A stretch of 64,000 bases of DNA. Source: Daedaleopsis sinensis. Its lineage: Eukaryota; Basidiomycota; Agaricomycetes; Polyporales; Polyporaceae. The notes beneath the pieces were generated by a model. That model saw only the letters and a program-made list of their open reading frames with translations, was not told the origin of the DNA and did no database searches. Positions 57,808 through 64,000 of the stretch are shown piece after piece (position 1 is the stretch's first letter; every line of letters begins with the position of its first letter). The position numbers and the translations under genes are program-made. The stretch covers positions 1,116,001-1,180,000 of the forward strand of contig CM066304.1 in assembly GCA_033807695.1 (NCBI GenBank), read 5' to 3'.

Positions 57808-58714
57808 CGCACACGCATGCCGAGCGTCGCTCGCTCGCTCGTGGGGATTGCGGTCGTGCACGTCGCAGCGTCGCGAGGGCACGCTGCGCCGAGTCCAGCG
57901 TGCCCGATTCTGGGAGAACCGCGGGACGAATCCGGCCATAAGTCCTCGCCATCCCGTCCGTTCCTGCTGAATCAAGGTGTCCTAGGTTCGTCTGAACATT
58001 ACGCGTCGAACGGGCTACGTTTCGCGACTATAGGAGGAGGTGGGAAAAATCGTTTTCATTGCAATTTCATGGGCCGCGGCAGAGAAGTCCCTCTCCAGCT
58101 CGTCCCTCGCGGCGCAGAGCATCCGCACTAGCTACGTACATGTAAGCATGTTGTATATAACCTGTACGACCAGTTTGTGTAGCAATAAACGGTGTTCTCA
58201 AATTCGAGATAGAGACCACCTCCATCATGGCCGGTGTTAACAGCCAGCTCATTTCATACTGTACACTGCGCTTGTGCGCTGCACACTCACGGGCGCACGC
58301 ATGTAGAGCGTCGCTCTGTCGTGCAGATTGTAGTCGTGCACGGCGCAGCGTCGCGAGGGCACGAAGTCGCGAGTCCGCCGGGTCCCACTCTGCTCGTACA
58401 GGCTCCCTCCGCGCCAGAGATCCGGACATAACGCCTCGCCGTCCCGTCCGTTCGCGCTGAAACAAGACGTCCCAGGTTCGTTCAACCGTTTCGCATCGGA
58501 CGGGCCCTGTTTCGAGACGATCGGGGGCGGTCGAAAAAGTCGCGTTCATTGCGATTTCATGGGGCGCCACAGAGAATCGACTCTCCCGCTCGTCCATCGC
58601 CATGGAGAACGTCCGAACCACCTGTAGATGTGTAAGCATGTTGTATACGACGTGTACGACCGGTTTGCGTGACCATAAACGATGTTTCGAAATTCGAGTT
58701 TAGCACCACCCTCA
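57808..58714. repeat. R1/R2 duplication, unit 6
   Basis: Same as unit 4. Confidence 0.8.
57817..58131 (+). CDS. Small ORF of module R1, copy 6
   Basis: Same as copy 4. Confidence 0.3.
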   Translation: MPSVARSLVGIAVVHVAASRGHAAPSPACPILGEPRDESGHKSSPSRPFLLNQGVLGSSEHYASNGLRFATIGGGGKNRFHCNFMGRGREVPLQLVPRGAEHPH

Positions 58715-58865
58715 AAACGCCGGTCAAGAGGATCTCGGCGTTGCCGGTATTCTGACCCCAACGGGATGCTGGCGTTGGCTCGAGCATCATGTCGCATCAT
58801 AATAGTCATGTCAGCAGTCGATTCCGGGCCCAGGAACATGCGGAGTACGGTGAACGTCCTCGGCC

Positions 58866-59018
58866 GGCAGGAGGGCACTCCTGCCATTCTCTCGAAATCC
58901 GCATGTTCCCGACTTGGAAGCGACTGCAGATGATAAATATAGACTCGGACGACCTGGGATGGTCGTTGTCTCGGAGATCCGAGAAGAAACGAGTGCGCAA
59001 TAAGCATTATTGCGCTCG
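58866..59018. other. Cluster of four inverted repeats, unit 6
   Basis: Same as unit 4. Confidence 0.45.
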
Positions 59019-59311
59019 ATGTGCGCGGTTTTAGGCATGTCACGCGGATATCTCTAAGAATGCATATCTATGGCGCTGGGATCGTGTCCACCCGCGTTCT
59101 ACAAGTCGTGCGGCATGCGACGAGCCACACGCGATGCAGAGGGCACGCTTCTACCGACGGTGAAGCAGCCTGCAGCTCGCCGGAGAGCGGTATTGGGAGC
59201 AAGTCCTACACGGGTGACTGACGGCCGCGCATACGGCCGCACCCCTTCGTACCCTGTGCGTGACATGCCACAGGTCGCGCGCACGCCGTCGCACCAGCGT
59301 TCTTACAAGGA

Positions 59312-61106
59312 TCAAACGGGGATACTACAGCCAACGTAAGGCTCCCTGAGGAGCACTACGGGCTGTAGCTCCCTCCGAGTCGAGAGCAGCGTCCGGATCG
59401 CATAGGCATGGGCACCCGCCACTATGCGTCTACAGCGGAGTGGACCGGGATGGTAGCGAGGTCGTTCTGGTCGCAGATGGCGCCGTCTCGCGTGAAAACC
59501 GAGTCGAGACTAGTACGTACCTGCATAGTGATCTGTCGGCGAGAACGGCATCGGACACTGCGAGACAGTCGCGAATAGATACTAGACATACAATGTAGTC
59601 AGCTCCGGCTCAAGGTTTGGTCATTCAAGGTACTTACTACTAGTGTTTGCTTCAACGAAGAATGCTAGCATTCCTGTCACTGCCGTGAGCACTAATGCAC
59701 AGCTCAGACGTGCGAGAAAATGACGTACCTCTAATCTATCTGAGTGGTCAAGCCGCATGTTTGTACGAGGTAATCTGGATATAAGGGCATGGTCAGTGTG
59801 TGATCACTAGTAGTCATGTGTCTCGGACGGACTCACTGCAGGTCATCTCACATGAGGATCGGTTGCGCGCATGGCGGAGTCCAACATCGTCGCGGGCCGA
59901 TGCTAGTGACAGTGAGAGTCTAGAGTTAGTAAACCGGTATGCGAAGTGTAAGCGCGACTTACCACTTCGCACTTATGTCTGCGCATCCGAACACTAGCAT
60001 AAGGGGGAGAGCGGAGAAGAGCATAGATGCACGCAGCAGAGCAACGCGGTCCGTGGTCGGCCATTGTCCACCGGCGCGCACACCCGTCACTGTCATACGG
60101 GAAGTCAGAACAGGTCTATACACACTAGTACTCCCGACGAGGACGTACCTGTCACTGACGCGTGTGACGAGACGACGAATCTCGTCGCCCGACGCGCGTC
60201 GTCGGCCTACTGCGAACGTGTGAGCCGGCACCCGGTGGTATGTAATACCGTACGGCGACGGGCTACGTACCGGACTCGTGGTGGTCTGAAAGTGAGAGAC
60301 GTCAGCGCATAACGACGAGCAGTTACTGGTTGATGAACGTACCAGTGGCTCGTGATACTCCGATGGCCATAGGACCGGCGGTGCATCCACGGCACAGGCC
60401 GGGTCTGCCCATGTGTATTGTGAACTTCCAAGATGGGCCGCGTCCGAGTGTGCTGTAAGTGTCATTGAGAACTTGAGCTGGCACTAACGGGGAGGTCTGA
60501 CGTACCTGACGGACGTGTGTGACGGTAATATGCCGCCGGCCTGACATATAGTACGGGACGAGTGCACTAGCGAGAATCATCGTTAGCCTGTTGAAGCGTC
60601 AGGTCATAGTACAAGTATAACTCACTTGTATCCGCGTGCCAATCCTGTAGAGCCTACAGCCACACGAACGTCAGCGCACAGCCATAGATAGCCACGCAAA
60701 AGACGTGCGTACTGGCGGTCCGCGAGACATCAGGCGCGACCGCCGCGCACATGCAGCAGAGTCGGACACTACCGCCAGCTGGCAGCAGCAGGCACGGTGC
60801 GGACGCCACGAAAGTCCCCGAGTCGTCCGCGCGGCCCCGACAGGTTGCCGGACCGGCGCACGCGCTACAGCCAAATGTTGTCAGAGGCGCGCCTCGCAGT
60901 ATGAAGGGAAGCGAATGTGCATACCGAGCGCGTCGATCCTAAGTGCGTCATCGTCGCGACGCCAAGCGCCATACTCATCTCCTGCACAGAGTACGCGGTC
61001 AGCAGTGGAATGCACGCGAAGAGACATAGACGCGTACCAGAACGAGGGCGGCACAGTCGATTGCGACTCCGCGGCGAGGGCGTGCAGGCGAGATCAGAGG
61101 CGTGAC
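59312..61106 (-). CDS. G1, unknown function, copy 6
   Basis: Same as copy 4; ATG at 60978. Confidence 0.5.
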
Positions 61107-61925
61107 CTGAGTGCGGCGGGGCAGTCAGTGATCACCGCGAACGAGGGTCCCGACGTCGTGCAGGCGGGGGAGCTCACCGGGAAGCAGGGCGCAGGTGCGT
61201 CGAGCGTCGGCAGTGCGGTGAACGGCGAGGGCGCATGCAGAGAGGAGAGGGGGAGGGGGAGTGGAGAAGAGGGAGAGGGAGAGGTGGGGATGCTGAGACT
61301 CGAGTCGCGTCGAGGTACTTGTAACCTTTGGTGCTGGTCCGTGCACGCCTTGTCTCGATCGCTCCCTCTTCTGGGTGCGGGGTCCTCGGAGGAATGACGG
61401 CAGGGGCATGTGCTAGACGTCCACGGACCGAGGTGCCCAGCCAACCAGAGGAGGACACGGGAATGCGAGCGGGCTGGAGCATCGAGCGTGGGGATGGCCA
61501 GAGAGATGGAAGACGACGCAGACAGATTTTGAGCACAAAGAGACGTTCGGAGGAATGGACGCAAGTCTCGCTTAGCGCATGAGGCGCCAGGGCCGCGATC
61601 GTCGCACTTTGTGGCCCCAATCGTCGTAGAATTGTTCGCCGGGGGCAGGAGGAAAGGGTCTCCGTCCAAAGCAGCGTTCTGGCGTACTTTCCATGAGTTC
61701 GGCGAGTCCGGGCTGCATGGGAGCCCTCGGAGTATGTGTACCTACTTCGGGTCATGTAATGTACGCCTCCGTAAGCTGTATCGAGCTGGCTGATTTCGTA
61801 CTGTACTCACCGTAGTGGATTTTTCGACAAATCGGAACACAGCTGCAGAGTCCGCGGTCTGTGTCGACTTTGGACTGCTTAATAGACCTGTGCTATGATC
61901 TCGCATATGTCAGAGATATATACAC

Positions 61926-62520
61926 ATGTCTTCGTCTTTGAGAGTCGTCAGTCAGAGGTGGAGAAGGCAGGAAACAGACCGGAGGACGTCCGTGGCGGAA
62001 GCGGAAAGCAAAGTTGGGTTGCGAAGCGCCCGGCGGTGAGTCGTGCGAATCCGATCCTTCTCGCCCAAAATGGATGTTCAACCTCTTTCCTCACTTCAGG
62101 TTAAGAGTACGAGCTATCCCGCAGCGCAAAGGTGCGTAATATCTCTCTATAGTACTTGTTTACTCAGCTACAATGCTGAAGCGCATCTCATGGCATATGT
62201 CTGACTAGGAAAGTACCTCCCACTGCCAGTGCAACTTGAACAAGTCGTGACGATCTCTGACTTTAGGTCTGTCAACGACGTGTTCAGCAACGCGGTTCGC
62301 GATGGTGTACGTGTAGTATGTGCTCTGGACCGTGCTAGCTGCATTGCGCCTCAAACCGACTGCGAAAACGCGCTGCGCGCGAGCATTGAATTATACACCC
62401 GTCGGCAAGCGTGCTATTCTTACTGCTTACTGCTAGAATGCTAACTCGCCCAACCAGCAGGACCACGTGCGACAAGCATCTCACGTCGACGATCAAATGC
62501 TCAGGGTCTGTCGCTCATGA
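61926..62520 (+). CDS. G3, unknown function, copy 6
   Basis: Same as copy 4. Confidence 0.4.
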
Positions 62521-62773
62521 CGAGTAAGTACAAGGAGCTTCATTCAAACAGTCTACTTATACGTGCTCAGTAAGGTCGCGCCCCCCATCCAGTCTGAGTT
62601 CGCCATGCTTGCTGACGTGCTCCTCACGAGGAGACGCACCCGTGCGCGCGAAGGCAAGTAAGTGCTGCGTGTCCCAAGACCTGAGGACTACATTCTCATC
62701 CTCCGTCACACCACTTGAATATACACGCGCGCGCCGACACGTCCAGGACCCGCTCCTCTCCAGTACCTTCCCC

Positions 62774-63564
62774 TCGCGCCCGATCCCTGCTTTCGCCCGA
62801 CTCCGCCCCCCGCTCGCGCACACTCCCCATGGGACGCACGCGTCCGCGCAACGGGACGATGTGTGCCGACGGCCGGCCATGCCTGGAGACGACGCGCCGA
62901 GCGAAAACCTTCGTTCCGCGCCGTCCTCGGAGGGGGGCAGCTGCTCAGGCGGTCTGACCTTGCAGTACTCCGTAGGGATGATCGCGGTCCTCCCGGAAGT
63001 GCGCGCCCCGCCTCTCTCTCCCGCGCGCTCATCGACATCTCTCGCACTGATAGGACGAGCACGTCCGCGCAACGGGACGACGTGTGCCGACGGCCGGCCA
63101 TGCATGGGGCGGACGCGCCGAGCGGAAATCCTCGTTTCGTTCCGCGCCGTCCGCGGAGCTGGGTATACCTGCTCAGCTGGCGCTGGCCTCGCGGCCCGAC
63201 CTTGCAGAACTCCGCAGGGATGATCGCGGTCTTCCCAGAACCGCGCACTCCGCCCCCCGCCCGCGCCCGCGCCCGCTCCTCTCTCGGACTCGGCGCACCG
63301 CGACGATGTGTGTCACTGTCGACGTCCGGCCATGCCTGGGGCGGACGCGCCGGCCTCAGAGCTGGCAGTGGGTAGCTGCTCGGTGGGCCTCGCGCCCGAC
63401 GGTGCAGAACTCCGCAGGGATGATCGCGGTCTTCCCGGAAGTGCGCACTGCGCCTCCCGCTCGCGCCCGCTCCTCTCCCGCACTCGTGGCGCATGGCGCA
63501 TGGCGCAACGGGACGGCGAAGGCCGTCTGGGCGAGTGCTGGGGGCAAGAGCGCGCAGACCCGAG
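62774..63564. repeat. GC-rich minisatellite, unit 6
   Basis: Same as unit 4. Confidence 0.7.
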
Positions 63565-64000
63565 TCTCCGGCGGCACTCGGATGCCACCCGCTATCCGCC
63601 ACCCGCCGTCTGGCGCGGGCGGCAGGCCGCAGCCACAGCCTCGGCATGGACGTGGACACGGTGCCCCCGTTCTGACTCCGCACGCTCTTCTCCGACGGCG
63701 TCCGCGTCGCCGGGCCCTGGGTACGTGCGTGCAGCGGCCTCTCTGCTGGGTCTGCGCGCAGGCCAGTGCTGCACGTCCGGCGCAGGATCCGAAGCGCACG
63801 CACTCCACGACGTCTATGCCAGCCCCGGGGACGGAGGCGTCGAGCAGGCTGGGTAGGCGGGAGAGGCCGACGGCCGCTCGATTTGGGCAGGCTTAACGCG
63901 CCGCGGCGCACGACGAACGGGCCGGGGCGTTGACCGCGCCCCCGACTCTGAGCTCTGAACGTTGAACGTTGAACGGCGGCGCGCGGGCGAGCGGCGAGGC

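Larger units (their letters stand above)
57768..64000. repeat. Tandem array unit 6, cut by window end
   Basis: First 6.2 kb of a sixth unit, nearly identical to units 4 and 5 at offset 11421 from unit 5. It ends within the GC-rich region, before G2 and the deacetylase. Confidence 0.95.

Noticed and set aside
1..64000. Array as a satellite, rDNA, transposon or CRISPR repeat
   Set aside because: The unit contains an intron-bearing host gene, shows no rRNA-like sequence, no transposase or reverse transcriptase motifs, no terminal repeats at unit borders and no short regularly spaced repeats.

Overview
The window looks like nuclear DNA of a filamentous fungus, most likely a basidiomycete. It is GC-rich, its genes are cut by many 45-65 bp spliceosomal introns with GTRNGT donors and CTNAC branch sites, and the one confidently recognised gene is a secreted, GPI-anchored chitin deacetylase of carbohydrate esterase family 4. 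I see no rRNA, tRNA, CRISPR array, bacterial operon or recognisable transposase.

The whole window is one head-to-tail tandem array. A unit of about 11.4-11.7 kb repeats five times and a sixth copy is cut by the window end. Unit starts, set arbitrarily at the same landmark, are 1, 11692, 23421, 34923, 46347 and 57768, giving periods of 11691, 11729, 11502, 11424 and 11421 bp.

Each unit has the same order: (a) a duplicated ~490 bp module (R1/R2), each copy with a related small open frame followed by AATAAA; (b) a 150 bp cluster of four inverted repeats; (c) an intron-dense minus-strand gene of unknown function (called G1 here); (d) a small plus-strand spliced gene (G3); (e) a GC-rich stretch with a ~206-242 bp minisatellite; (f) a second minus-strand region with many splice signals (G2); (g) a ~20 bp VNTR; (h) the promoter and the nine-exon chitin deacetylase gene, 470 residues. 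Five complete deacetylase copies are present, at 8667, 20396, 32196, 43619 and 55040. Copies 1-2 (type A) and 3-5 (type B) differ by about ten synonymous and two conservative linker changes, but their introns 1 and 4 differ strongly.

Units are mosaics. The left half of unit 2 matches unit 3 and its right half matches unit 1, with the switch near 17.5-17.9 kb. Units 4-6 are almost identical. This fits unequal crossing-over and gene conversion. The only function that can be named is cell-wall chitin to chitosan conversion, so the array may act as a dosage amplification of that enzyme. G1, G2, G3 and the R1/R2 frames are read from splice phase and comparison between copies only; none matches a family I recognise.
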